Positions 8,293 to 17,701 of a DNA stretch of 53,898 nucleotides are shown one piece after another. Source of the DNA: UBA1723 sp045641625. Its GTDB lineage: Bacteria > Bacteroidota > Bacteroidia > Bacteroidales > Paludibacteraceae. The DNA is taken from positions 1-53,898 of the forward strand of contig JAZUHH010000069.1 in the NCBI GenBank assembly GCA_045641625.1. Direction: 5' to 3'. How positions within the stretch are numbered: the stretch's first letter is position 1; every line of letters starts with the position of its first letter. The notes below the pieces were generated by a model. That model made no database searches. It was not told the DNA's origin and saw nothing but the letters and a program-made list of their open reading frames with translations. A program made the translations under genes and the position numbers.

Positions 8293-11200
8293 ATGGGAAG
8301 AAACAACGCCTATAGTGGCGGTACCCACACTCAATACGGTGGCAACAGCTCTCATTATGGTGGAAGTAGCAACCCGTTCGAGGGTGCAACTTGGGAAGAT
8401 CGCTCCGATTCCGGATACAACGAGGAAGTCGAAGGAGGCGGAGGTTGGTACAACCCTGGCTCCGAAGGCGGCGGCGAATACGTAGCTCCTGAGCCAGTAA
8501 CCCCTCAAGTGCAGCATCATGTTGCTCCTACCAGTACCGGACAGAAGAGCAACGTGTTCAGAACTCAGGGAAACGCTGAGGAAAATGAACAAGGCATGGA
8601 TGTCGTCCGGCCCAAGTCTGAGGACTTGGTGGCCGAAGTAGCACCCAGCAAGCCCGCAGGTGTTGAGTTAAACTACAACAACGCCGTAGCTTCTCCTGGC
8701 GCCTATGCCAATCAGAAGAAGAAGCCAGCCCAGCAGAAGAACGCTAACACTGCTGGCAAGGTCGAGTACGAGGAAACCTCTGATGGCGGTCTGCAACAGA
8801 AGTGGACCAGGCACGATCAGACCGGAAAGCCCAAGAAGGGTGAAGCAAAGGCTTCTCCTATCCCCAAGCATGTCACAAAGCCTAATCCGGCAACCATGGC
8901 ACGACCGGTTGAGAACCCTGTCATGCCTACCGAAGACGAGCGAGCAAGGCTCATCAACGGTGAAACCGGTGAGGTATGGGATGGCGGATCTGCTCCTGAT
9001 GCTGCACCTAACGATTACTACGACGGCTGGATCATGCAGGACGAGGCCGACGAAGATTGGAACCCGTTGGAGGGTTGGACCGACGACGACTACGCCAATC
9101 CTGAGGCAGCCCTTCGCAGATCCTTTGCAAACAGGGCTAACGAGGCTGCAAGCAAGAGCACGCAACGTCCCGGAAACGTAAACCCGAATGCCCGCGTAAT
9201 CAGCGGCAAGACCGCGAATGAGATCCTGAAGCCCGAGACAGACAGCGACAGGATGTACAACCTGCTATCCAAGTATCGCCGCAATGCTACCGGCGTTGAC
9301 CAGAAGCTTGACGAGCTTGGATACAACGTTGACGAGCTTGACGCTTGGGCTGAGAGGGTTCTTGATCCAACCGCTGACGCGGCAAGTATCGGCGAGGAGA
9401 GCCGCAGGCGAGCAGCCGAGACGCGCTTCGCATCTGAGTTCCTTTCCGGCGACTTCAACATCGAGGGTTCCCATCTGTCCAAAGAGAACGGCCAGTTCGT
9501 AGTTCGCTATGATGACGACACTGAGATCATCTTCAGCACCATCTGCAAGATGTTCGGATGGGATCCGGTTACTGACGCAAAGTATGCTTACCAGCTGCTT
9601 CGCGTTGTCCTTGGCTATGGCGCAGACCGTGACCTTCGAGTCTTCGAGGGCGACGACAGAATGCGCGGTCGCTCCAATAAGGAAGTCTTCAAGGAGTTCG
9701 TCAACACCGGCTTCACCTTGATCCAGCGATCCATGGACGAGGCTGGTCACCCGTTTGCGTTCACCATGGCTAACATTGAGAACCCGTTCGGCGGCCATCC
9801 CCGCTTCCCTGTCGGCATCATTCCTAACGAGCTGGCAGAGGCTTTGGTCCGACCTGGCTCCATGATGGAAGGGCACAACGTAAAGGACGTCATCGAGGCT
9901 GGCCGGAAGGCTACCGTCAACAGCTACAAGTATCTGAACCAGTATGCTACCGCCAACGGTAGGGAAGACGTGGTCAAGTCCTGGGAGGACATGGCGCGAG
10001 CCCTGTGCCGAATCAGCGACATTGACTGCGAGGAGTTCGGAATTGCAGCCATGGGCGGCAAGAGCTTCTCCAAGCTGTATCACGACAACGTCATGTTCAG
10101 AGACAAGATGCACCAGATTGATCCTGAACATGCAGACGCTTTGGCAGACTACGACCTGAACGTGATCGAGCAGGCTTTCTTCGATCGCACCTCCTTGGCA
10201 CAAGGAAGGATCGAGAAGAGGAAGAACAGCAAGACTGCCATCGGTTCCGACAAGGGCAAGCTTGGCGACGAGATCGCAACCTTCGGTCTCTCCGCTTGGC
10301 GTACAGTTCACATCGCTGGCAACGTACCACTGATGGCTACCTCCGTAGTCGAGCAGGGCAAGGGACTTGCTGAGGTTGCGCTGTTTAACAAGGCGCAGCT
10401 CGGCAACAGCAAGTACAACATCCCGTTGGATGCTTGGAAGGACTATGGTAAGAAGAAGGACTTCCTTGATGCTGCCAATGCCGTCCAGACTTTGATCCAG
10501 GTTGACGGCGGAAGGCGTGACCTGCTGATGGCATTCTGTGCGACCGGCCGACCGATGACGACCAAGAACGTACAGGACTTCATCCAGACCACGTTGCCTG
10601 ACGCTTCATCTCCGAAGATCCGAGAGCTGACCCAGAAGATGCAGCGAATCTCCGACGCAATCATGGTCGGCGATCTTGCTACCGCTGAGCCTTTTGCGAA
10701 GACCTTGATACAAAGCTTCATGGTTGAGCAGAAACGCATCGGTTCCAACATCGACGGCGAGACTATGATGAATGCGTTGCAGACGAATCCTACTGACGTA
10801 TTCACCGGCATCGCTGCTTCCGATCAGTTCTGGCAGGCTTACCACAGGACGACCAACACGACCTACAAGCGCGTGTCTCCTGCTACGGTAGCGCTGAAGA
10901 CCATGCTTGCTGACAAGGGCGGCATGGCAGATCTGCTTACCACGTTCGTGTTCAACGCTCCGTTCTTCACCTACGGTATGCAGGTTATGGAGGCATGGAT
11001 TCCGTTCAGCAACACGGCGGAATACATCATCTCCTACATCGCTGGAAGCTCCATGGTTAAGAGCGGCAAGATGTCCCCGGCCGAGCGCAAGGCTTTGCTT
11101 GAGAATTCCATTGGTGGTCTGGCAGCACTGAGCGACGAGCAGAAGCCGCGGTTCTTACAGGGCGTCAAGCTCTGTATGCAGTACGACGGCCTCCGCTTCG

Positions 11201-12957
11201 GTTCCACCGCTCTGCAAGCATTGTTCCATCTGTCCCTCATCATGCTGCTCGGCGGCCTACAGCCACCGGACGATGACGAAGATCCAACGATGGATGCCAT
11301 CCGTAAGAACGACTACCGCTTCTGGAAGGTTCCCAATCCGTTCACCAAGGAGCATGAGCCCATCTACATGAGCTGGTTCCTTGACGACATAACCCAGTGG
11401 TCCGTACCGGCAGCCATCGGTATCGGCACGGCGATACAGACTGGCGACTGGGGTAGGGGCGCAACGATCGCCATCAACGGCGGTCTTGATATGTTAGGCT
11501 CCAACAGGTGTCTCCAAGGCTTGCAAGCTATTACAGACCTTGGTAAAAGCGTTCTGTCAGGCGAGGGCTTCAAGCCTGAGTTCGACGTAGCCAAGGAGGT
11601 CGAGGCTAGGGTACTGAAGATCTTCAGCGATCCTATGCTCATCTCCCAGGTGCACGACTTGCTGCATGAGGGCGATCTTGAGCGTGACGTCTTCAAGGAC
11701 ATCTACGGTAACAACCGTGGTGACAGAGAAGCCCAGCTCAACAGCTTCGCTCTCCAGAACGACCTTGCTGGCTGGATTCTGAATCGCTTCACCGGCGGCA
11801 AGTACGGTTGGGAAGGATCCGCTCTGCGTTCCGAGCACGACGAGGACGACGAGGCGGCAGCCAAGAGCAACAGCTTCGAGGCGTTCAAGGCCAACGGCGG
11901 AACCGACATGGCTGGCTACTACGAGTTCGTGAAGGGCCTGCTTGAGAACTATGACACCACGGCAGACGCAGCCGCAGCCGGTGTCAGGATCACCAAGTAT
12001 GACGCCTCCCTGCTCGGAAGCTACATCAACGAGCTGAATAGTATGGACATCAAGAGGCTGAACGATCTGGCCCAGAACGATCCTAGCCAGTATTATCAGG
12101 TCAAGGACAGCGTTTGGGCAGCAGTAAACAGCCGCAACAGCTGGAAGTCCGACCTGTTCTATGACAATATCATCTATGATCCGGCAGAATACAACGTCCT
12201 CTACAACTCCCAGGTGAAGCTGAGAGACGGCAACGGTGGCTACAAGTACGTAGACTACGGCGACCATCCGAGTCAGGGCTTGCTGTGGACGACCCCGTCC
12301 CAGGGAGACAACGACACCGACAAGGACGGAAACAAGGAGCATCAGTTCCGTGACGTATTCATTACGCCGACCGAAGCCGAAGGCAACTACGGCGACTATC
12401 GTACCGAGAAGTATACCAACGACGGTCGCACTGCTGACGGCCGTATGTGGATTCCCAAGAACGAGAAGTACGGCAACCTCACGCAAGACCAGTGGAAGCG
12501 TCTGAGGCAGGAGGGCTACACCGAGGAAGAGATCAGGAAGATCTCCGGTGGCAAGGGCGCCGACCTGACTCCCGAGCAGATCGCAGAGCTGGCAGCACAG
12601 GGCTACAACAGCGAGGATTACGCAAACTTGCCATTTGATAAGCAATGCGAAATCGACGCTGCTATCGCCAAGAAGGCGAAGCAGGACGCTGGCGACAAGG
12701 CAGCAGCCTCCAAGTCCACAAGCAACGGCAGCTCTTGGAGCAGGTCTGGGGGCGGATATAGCTACAAGAGTTACAGCTCCGGTGGCGGTTCCAGCAACTA
12801 CAATCCGAAGATCTACAACATGAAGGGCGGCAGCTTGAGTGTCAACAAGCCTGCCAACATGTATACCAAGAGCCCCTATTCCGCTAACAAGAACTATTTG
12901 AGCCCTGACTTCTCCACCAAGGGAAGCCGTGAAGCATACAAGAGGAGTGAATACTAA
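8293..12957 (+). CDS. Giant internal virion (ejection) protein, 1554 aa
   Basis: The ATG at 8293 follows GAAAGGAGTGTC, so the 17 codons further upstream are not used. The N-terminus is Gly/Ser/Tyr-rich with the shared tag PFEGATWEDR at residues 28-37, nearly identical to that of the RNA polymerase-like protein. A long linker runs to about residue 300, followed by a mostly helical body. A hydrophobic segment near 965-990 and an Ala/Gly/Ile-rich stretch near 1035-1075 could enter a membrane. The C-terminal 100 residues are Ser/Gly/Tyr/Lys-rich. Its stop overlaps the portal ATG (TAATG). Size, position and membrane-like segments suggest an ejected core protein analogous in role to T7 gp15/gp16; no detectable enzyme motif. 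Confidence 0.8.
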   Translation: MGRNNAYSGGTHTQYGGNSSHYGGSSNPFEGATWEDRSDSGYNEEVEGGGGWYNPGSEGGGEYVAPEPVTPQVQHHVAPTSTGQKSNVFRTQGNAEENEQGMDVVRPKSEDLVAEVAPSKPAGVELNYNNAVASPGAYANQKKKPAQQKNANTAGKVEYEETSDGGLQQKWTRHDQTGKPKKGEAKASPIPKHVTKPNPATMARPVENPVMPTEDERARLINGETGEVWDGGSAPDAAPNDYYDGWIMQDEADEDWNPLEGWTDDDYANPEAALRRSFANRANEAASKSTQRPGNVNPNARVISGKTANEILKPETDSDRMYNLLSKYRRNATGVDQKLDELGYNVDELDAWAERVLDPTADAASIGEESRRRAAETRFASEFLSGDFNIEGSHLSKENGQFVVRYDDDTEIIFSTICKMFGWDPVTDAKYAYQLLRVVLGYGADRDLRVFEGDDRMRGRSNKEVFKEFVNTGFTLIQRSMDEAGHPFAFTMANIENPFGGHPRFPVGIIPNELAEALVRPGSMMEGHNVKDVIEAGRKATVNSYKYLNQYATANGREDVVKSWEDMARALCRISDIDCEEFGIAAMGGKSFSKLYHDNVMFRDKMHQIDPEHADALADYDLNVIEQAFFDRTSLAQGRIEKRKNSKTAIGSDKGKLGDEIATFGLSAWRTVHIAGNVPLMATSVVEQGKGLAEVALFNKAQLGNSKYNIPLDAWKDYGKKKDFLDAANAVQTLIQVDGGRRDLLMAFCATGRPMTTKNVQDFIQTTLPDASSPKIRELTQKMQRISDAIMVGDLATAEPFAKTLIQSFMVEQKRIGSNIDGETMMNALQTNPTDVFTGIAASDQFWQAYHRTTNTTYKRVSPATVALKTMLADKGGMADLLTTFVFNAPFFTYGMQVMEAWIPFSNTAEYIISYIAGSSMVKSGKMSPAERKALLENSIGGLAALSDEQKPRFLQGVKLCMQYDGLRFGSTALQALFHLSLIMLLGGLQPPDDDEDPTMDAIRKNDYRFWKVPNPFTKEHEPIYMSWFLDDITQWSVPAAIGIGTAIQTGDWGRGATIAINGGLDMLGSNRCLQGLQAITDLGKSVLSGEGFKPEFDVAKEVEARVLKIFSDPMLISQVHDLLHEGDLERDVFKDIYGNNRGDREAQLNSFALQNDLAGWILNRFTGGKYGWEGSALRSEHDEDDEAAAKSNSFEAFKANGGTDMAGYYEFVKGLLENYDTTADAAAAGVRITKYDASLLGSYINELNSMDIKRLNDLAQNDPSQYYQVKDSVWAAVNSRNSWKSDLFYDNIIYDPAEYNVLYNSQVKLRDGNGGYKYVDYGDHPSQGLLWTTPSQGDNDTDKDGNKEHQFRDVFITPTEAEGNYGDYRTEKYTNDGRTADGRMWIPKNEKYGNLTQDQWKRLRQEGYTEEEIRKISGGKGADLTPEQIAELAAQGYNSEDYANLPFDKQCEIDAAIAKKAKQDAGDKAAASKSTSNGSSWSRSGGGYSYKSYSSGGGSSNYNPKIYNMKGGSLSVNKPANMYTKSPYSANKNYLSPDFSTKGSREAYKRSEY

Positions 12958-14942
12958 TGGCAAACACTGATGAAAAGAAGTGGAACATCAGTGCCGAGGC
13001 AATCAAGGATACCGGGTTTTCTAAGATGAAGGCCCGGTTTGATGCCGCCAAGGTACAGATGCAACTGCGTACCTCCCACCATGAGCTCTACGGCCTCCTG
13101 GCCAAGAACAAGAGCATCCATGAGTGGAGCATCAGAAAGGGTCGCACCAAGTATTTCAGCGAAGGTTCCACTCAGTACATCCTTCGTAAGACCTTGGGTG
13201 ACACCATCCAGCGCGTTCCTGACGGCGAGCTTCAGACACCGTATGACAAGAACAGCATGGAGAACATCGTGCTCCAATATCTGTTCAAGAACAAGATCAT
13301 GTGGTCTGAGTTCGAGGGCATTGATATGATGTCCAACCTTACCAACACCTACAAGATGGCCTTCATCTACGGCTTCGCGCCGGTTCGCATCGGCTTCGAG
13401 CCAGACTATGACGGAGACGCAAGGGTTTCCTACAACCTGGAATCCTGGAAGGACGTCTTCATCAACCCGGACTGCACCAACATCCTGCGTCCTGAGGTTG
13501 TGTATCATCGTGAGTATCTGTCTGAGGACGAGCTTCGAGCATTATTGTCCGACGAGGATACTATTATTGATCCCACATTTGACGAGGATGTCGTCAAATA
13601 CGTTATCGAAAACGAACTCTGGGGAGCAAAGCAGTGGGAATCCGAGAAGCTTGCTGACCAGTTGAAGGGTTCCACGGCAACTCACAGCGTCGAGCTGGTT
13701 ACTGAGTACCGTCGCGGTTCCAAGGAGTTCGTTACTTGGTGCCCGGCAGCCAACGCTATCATCCGTCGCGTCAAGAACTACGACCCACGCAAGGGCATCC
13801 CTTGGATCTTCTGCGTGCTGGAAACGGATCCCGACTTTCCGCTCGGAGTAAGCCAGGTAGAGTTCCTGCTTGCTGACCAGCAATTCAACGATCTGTTCCA
13901 GACCAGTGCATACAAGAACCTCTTGCTGGCAATGGAGCCGCCCATCATGGTTTCCGGCTGGGAGACCAATCCGGCTTCCTACAAGTTCGAGCCGCGTAAG
14001 ATCTGGAACCTTGGCAACAACCCGAACAACGTCAAGGTTGAGCCTGTGAAGGTTGACAACAGCGTTCTGTCCAACTGGGCCACCACCCGTGAGGCCATTG
14101 CAAGCGCCATGACTCGCAACCTGAACGTGATGGATGGTACCGTTGCTGCCGACTCCGGCACCGGATTCAGCAAGACTGCTCCCGGAGTTGACGCACAGGT
14201 GGCACAGAAGACCATCAACATCAACCAGTACCAGAAGCGCATTGAGACCTTCATGGGCCAGTGGGCCAACATGGCTCTTCGACTGTACCTTGAGTCTCAA
14301 GGTGGCGAACATACTATCGAAGTTGACGAGGATACTAGGCGCAAGCTGATCGACATTGGTTATGAGGACATGATCGACGGCACGAACATCTTGGTTGACT
14401 TCGACATGCTCAGCTCATCTGGCATCAACTTCCAGGTTCGCACCGGTTCCCTCGTGGAGCTGAAGGAGGACCAGGAGCGCCAGGCTCTCACCGAACTGGC
14501 ACAGCCTTTCGTACAGAATCTCAACGGCTGGTCCGAGGAGAATAGGAAGGTTATCGAGGACGAGGTACTGCTTCCTATCGCTAAGAGACTGCTTGAGCTT
14601 AGCAACGTAGACATGGCACAGACCATGGCAGACGCTCTTGAGACCCAGATGGCCAAGGCCATGATGGGTGACATGCAGGCACAGATCGACCAGCAAGGTA
14701 TGCAGATGGCAGGTATGCAGGAACAGATGAACCAGATGGCTCAGCAAGCTCCTGAACAGCCTGTTCCCGGCGAGATGCCTATGGACATTGAAGAGCCTCC
14801 GGCAGATCTCCCCATGGCAGAAGAGGTTCCTCCCGCCGCACCACCCGCTTCCTATCTTCCTGAGGAACAAGTAGAGCCTGAGGTGCCTGGAGAAACCCCA
14901 GGTCAGCAAGTAGGTCCCATTGAGGATCTGCTACTTATGTAG
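12957..14942 (+). CDS. Portal protein
   Basis: 661 aa. It would form the dodecameric ring at the capsid vertex through which DNA is packaged and ejected. Typical podovirus portal features are visible: an N-terminal helical region, a central segment with YGFAPVRIGF and WKDVFINPDC (wing/clip), and a stretch around NVMDGTVAADSGTGFSKTAP leading to a long helix with ININQYQKRIETFMGQW. The last 100 residues are Met/Gln then Pro/Glu-rich and probably disordered. It starts in a TAATG overlap with the upstream giant protein and lies just before the major capsid gene, as expected. The assignment rests on pattern and synteny. Confidence 0.8.
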   Translation: MANTDEKKWNISAEAIKDTGFSKMKARFDAAKVQMQLRTSHHELYGLLAKNKSIHEWSIRKGRTKYFSEGSTQYILRKTLGDTIQRVPDGELQTPYDKNSMENIVLQYLFKNKIMWSEFEGIDMMSNLTNTYKMAFIYGFAPVRIGFEPDYDGDARVSYNLESWKDVFINPDCTNILRPEVVYHREYLSEDELRALLSDEDTIIDPTFDEDVVKYVIENELWGAKQWESEKLADQLKGSTATHSVELVTEYRRGSKEFVTWCPAANAIIRRVKNYDPRKGIPWIFCVLETDPDFPLGVSQVEFLLADQQFNDLFQTSAYKNLLLAMEPPIMVSGWETNPASYKFEPRKIWNLGNNPNNVKVEPVKVDNSVLSNWATTREAIASAMTRNLNVMDGTVAADSGTGFSKTAPGVDAQVAQKTININQYQKRIETFMGQWANMALRLYLESQGGEHTIEVDEDTRRKLIDIGYEDMIDGTNILVDFDMLSSSGINFQVRTGSLVELKEDQERQALTELAQPFVQNLNGWSEENRKVIEDEVLLPIAKRLLELSNVDMAQTMADALETQMAKAMMGDMQAQIDQQGMQMAGMQEQMNQMAQQAPEQPVPGEMPMDIEEPPADLPMAEEVPPAAPPASYLPEEQVEPEVPGETPGQQVGPIEDLLLM

Positions 14943-14952
14943 TACGATCGTG

Positions 14953-14969
14953 TATAATTAGGGTATACT
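14953..14969 (+). promoter_or_regulatory. Promoter(s) for the major capsid gene
   Basis: A perfect TATAAT at 14953-14958 is followed by a second TATACT at 14964-14969. Both lie between the portal stop and the capsid ATG at 15007. No clear -35. An independent promoter plus the terminator at 16806 would give a strong monocistronic capsid transcript. Confidence 0.55.
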
Positions 14970-15006
14970 CGGCAACTTGGTTGGGCTAAGAGAAAGGAAA
15001 AGCACA

Positions 15007-16782
15007 ATGGCACAGCCTATCAGCCCGATGGTATGGAACAAGGCAGCTATCGAAGACAACCGACTGCTCCCTGCTCGTTACTCCATCAACATCTTCACCG
15101 GCAAGGGTGTGAAGATCGCAAACAATGAAGAGGCATACGCATACGACGATATCCTCGTATCCGACCGCATCTTCGACTACGACGACCGCCGTCTGAACGG
15201 TCTCGCAGGAACCAACACTGAGGGTCGCGATGGTTGGGGCGCTTCTGCTTACGGCCCGTTCCAGACCGTTCGCTTCACTCGTCGCGTGTTCACTTCTGGC
15301 CAGCACAAGTCCATCGCATGGCGCGTGTTCGACGAGAAGCAGTACGCAGGCGAAATCGGTAACTTCGGTACCGCCACCAAGTCCAGCGCCTACACTGGCG
15401 GCGAGGCTTACATGTCCACCGCTGAGACCATCAACAAGGCAAAGGCAATCTGGGACAAGGAGATCCTTGGTCCTCACATCGACAAGTACAACTTCTTCGC
15501 AATCGCCAACGGCCACATCTCCGGTCGCTTCGTTCAGACCTACGCCAACGAAGGCCGTATGTTTGACTGCACTGGTGAGTGGATCGCTTCCCCTGGCCCC
15601 TACATGGGTCTGTCCTTCCAGCCTGAGTTCGCTCCTATCAAGGCTATCGAGTGGGACGCACTGAACGTTCGCCCGATGCTGAACGCCATCGACGTTGCAT
15701 GGACCAACCTGTTCATCCCCGAAGACAACCGCGTTATCCTGCTGGACAAGGCTTACAAGGACGAACTGCTGTCTAACCTGATCGGCGTTCCTGGTTCCGT
15801 ACCGGCCACCGACAAGGCTTATGACGACCTGAAGGAAGGCAAGTTCGAGCGCTTCTATGGTTGGGACTTCGACTTCTCCATCCCGTCTCAGTATTATCCG
15901 CAGGTCTACCTTGATGCTAACAACAACGTTGTTCACTCCGCTGCTGGCACCGGTGCTTATGACGCTCTGATGAACTCCATCAGCGCTCCTGCTGGCGTCC
16001 TGAAGCTCCAGAACGAGCTGGCTGCCGCACAGCGTATGCGTGCCACCAACTACATCGGTACCTACTATGACGCAGAGAGCGCCACCTTCGTAAACGAGAT
16101 CACCAACTATGCTCTGTCCATGCCCGCTGGCGCTCCGTACTTCGGTGACGCTGAGGATTGGACTGAGGATATGGGCGACTGGGAGGTTACTGGTATCTCC
16201 GACTTCCCGTGGCAGGGCTTCCCTGGCCAGGGTATTGATCCTGATGACGCAACCGGTCCTGTCTCCCCCATTACTCGCCGCCAGGTAATCGGCATGGTCG
16301 TTTATCGTCCTGCTGCACAGCTGGGTGAGGAGTATGGCTATATGGAGACCGATCGCGGCAAGACTCGCGGCAAGTTCACCGAGCTGGTATTCGACATGAA
16401 GCATGACGCTTGGGTTATCCCGAACCTGGCTCATGGCATCCTGCTGCTGGTTGACGCTGAGGAGACCGTTGGTGCTCCCGCTCTGAACGTCAATCTGGTT
16501 CAGAATCCTGCCCCCAATAACGGCGACATCGAGAAGATCGAAGCTGCTGCTACTATCGAACTGAAGGTTGGCGAGCAGGGTCTTGGCGGCGCCAAGGTTT
16601 CCGGCACTGGCCTGTTCGATCCTACTTGGGTAGCCGCAGTTGAGAACACTGCCATCGCCACCATCGACGAGAATGGTATTATCACTGGCGTTGCTGCTGG
16701 CGAGACCACCATCCGCTACACTGCTCTTGGCAAGCCGAGCAAGTATTGCGAGTCCGAGATCACCGTTACTGCTCGCTCCTAA
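15007..16782 (+). CDS. Major capsid protein with C-terminal Ig-like (BIG2-type) domain
   Basis: 591 aa from the ATG at 15007, preceded by AGAAAGGAAAAG; an upstream in-frame start at 14977 lacks a ribosome binding site. Residues 1 to about 490 form the putative coat, with a capsid-like N-terminal half (QTVRFTRRVFTSGQ, KAKAIWDKEILGP). The last 80 or so residues match a bacterial Ig-like group 2 domain: an AAATIELKVGEQ strand, then VENTAIATIDENGIITGV and a GETTIRYTA strand. Such domains on capsids are thought to bind carbohydrate or mucus. The gene sits directly after the portal and has its own promoter and terminator, fitting the most abundant virion protein. The fold family of the coat was not identified by motif. 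Confidence 0.8.
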   Translation: MAQPISPMVWNKAAIEDNRLLPARYSINIFTGKGVKIANNEEAYAYDDILVSDRIFDYDDRRLNGLAGTNTEGRDGWGASAYGPFQTVRFTRRVFTSGQHKSIAWRVFDEKQYAGEIGNFGTATKSSAYTGGEAYMSTAETINKAKAIWDKEILGPHIDKYNFFAIANGHISGRFVQTYANEGRMFDCTGEWIASPGPYMGLSFQPEFAPIKAIEWDALNVRPMLNAIDVAWTNLFIPEDNRVILLDKAYKDELLSNLIGVPGSVPATDKAYDDLKEGKFERFYGWDFDFSIPSQYYPQVYLDANNNVVHSAAGTGAYDALMNSISAPAGVLKLQNELAAAQRMRATNYIGTYYDAESATFVNEITNYALSMPAGAPYFGDAEDWTEDMGDWEVTGISDFPWQGFPGQGIDPDDATGPVSPITRRQVIGMVVYRPAAQLGEEYGYMETDRGKTRGKFTELVFDMKHDAWVIPNLAHGILLLVDAEETVGAPALNVNLVQNPAPNNGDIEKIEAAATIELKVGEQGLGGAKVSGTGLFDPTWVAAVENTAIATIDENGIITGVAAGETTIRYTALGKPSKYCESEITVTARS

Positions 16783-16805
16783 TCTCTAACCAACTTCTGA
16801 TAATT

Positions 16806-16839
16806 GGGCCGGCCGGTCATCCGGCTGGCCCTTTCTTTT
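16806..16839 (+). terminator. Terminator after the major capsid gene
   Basis: An 11-bp stem, GGGCCGGCCGG pairing with CCGGCTGGCCC (one G-U), with a TCAT loop, followed by TTTCTTTT. The ribosome binding site of the next gene follows immediately, so read-through must feed the downstream genes. Confidence 0.9.
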
Positions 16840-16852
16840 GAAAGGAGTAACT

Positions 16853-17566
16853 ATGGCTTACGATGATGGCGACATCACCGATCGCGAGCAACTAGCTGCT
16901 AATCACCAGAGAGAGCTAGGCAACTACGCAGCCGACTCCACAAAGAACCAGTTCAACCAGCTTATTGAGAACTACGATTTCTCCAATAGGCAGAACCGGG
17001 CACTCGCTGATACCGAGAAGAAGCAGAACAGTCGCAAGACTGAGGCTGACAGGTTCCAGGCTCAGCGTCAGTTGCAGAACGCAGCCCAGGGCGTGCTTGC
17101 CACGATGGGCAACGCGATGAACGCAAGCGGCACCACGAACATGATCGACATGCTCCGTGACCGCACCGACTTCGATAACGTGAACTATTGGACGCAGCAT
17201 CAGACCAACCAGGATGCAGTTGAGAATGCTTACGAGGAAAGCGTTAACCAGAACAACGTCAACAAGAATGACGCAGCTATTAATGCCGAGTACACGCTGC
17301 GCGGCCTTGAGGGCGACATGGCTGCCAACCTCAACAACATCAACCCGAATCTGTATCAGGCGCCTGGATCTGGTGACGCTGACTTTGGTTCCAGTGGTTA
17401 CGCTAATGCCAATAAGGTCGCTGAGAACTACGCTCAGCTTTCCGGCTACCTGATGCCGGACGATTCTCGTAACAAGGCACGGGCCGAAGCACCTGCCAAC
17501 AAGGTACAGCGCAAGGACTACTTCGGTTCCCTTATCAATAACTACAATGCCGGTAGGAATTACTAG
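16853..17566 (+). CDS. Probable internal virion or head-tail protein, Gln/Asn-rich
   Basis: 237 aa; ATG at 16853 after AAAGGAGTAACT, so five upstream codons are discarded. The protein is hydrophilic, Asn/Gln/Ala-rich and probably a long helix: residues 30-75 are charged (NRQNRALADTEKKQNSRKTE) and 140-165 Asn-rich. The style recalls the small core protein gp14 of T7-like phages, which also lies among head and tail genes, but I cannot show homology. Being placed right after the capsid gene, it could alternatively be a connector or minor head component. Confidence 0.65.
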   Translation: MAYDDGDITDREQLAANHQRELGNYAADSTKNQFNQLIENYDFSNRQNRALADTEKKQNSRKTEADRFQAQRQLQNAAQGVLATMGNAMNASGTTNMIDMLRDRTDFDNVNYWTQHQTNQDAVENAYEESVNQNNVNKNDAAINAEYTLRGLEGDMAANLNNINPNLYQAPGSGDADFGSSGYANANKVAENYAQLSGYLMPDDSRNKARAEAPANKVQRKDYFGSLINNYNAGRNY

Positions 17567-17575
17567 GAGGTAATT

Positions 17576-17686
17576 ATGGCATTCCCTAAGACCGATAAGA
17601 AGGATGACGCCAAGAAGGCTCCCAAGAAGGGTGGCTTCAAGGAGGCAAAGAAGAACGCAAAGAAGAAGTGCGGAGGCAAGTGCTAG
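17576..17686 (+). CDS. 36-aa lysine-rich protein
   Basis: A strong site (CTAGGAGGTAATT) precedes ATG 17576, and the ORF ends 15 bases before the next gene. 14 of 36 residues are Lys, and the C-terminus is KKKCGGKC. It resembles histone H1 tails or small viral DNA-condensing core peptides in composition. In a head-gene operon it may neutralise or condense packaged DNA, or cross-link via its two cysteines; this is inference. Confidence 0.75.
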   Translation: MAFPKTDKKDDAKKAPKKGGFKEAKKNAKKKCGGKC

Positions 17687-17701
17687 AAAAGGAGGCGCAC
17701 G

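Noticed and set aside
16853..17566. Scaffolding protein next to the capsid gene
   Set aside because: It follows rather than precedes the capsid gene and lacks the basic C-terminal helix; the 323-aa protein at 29797 fits better.
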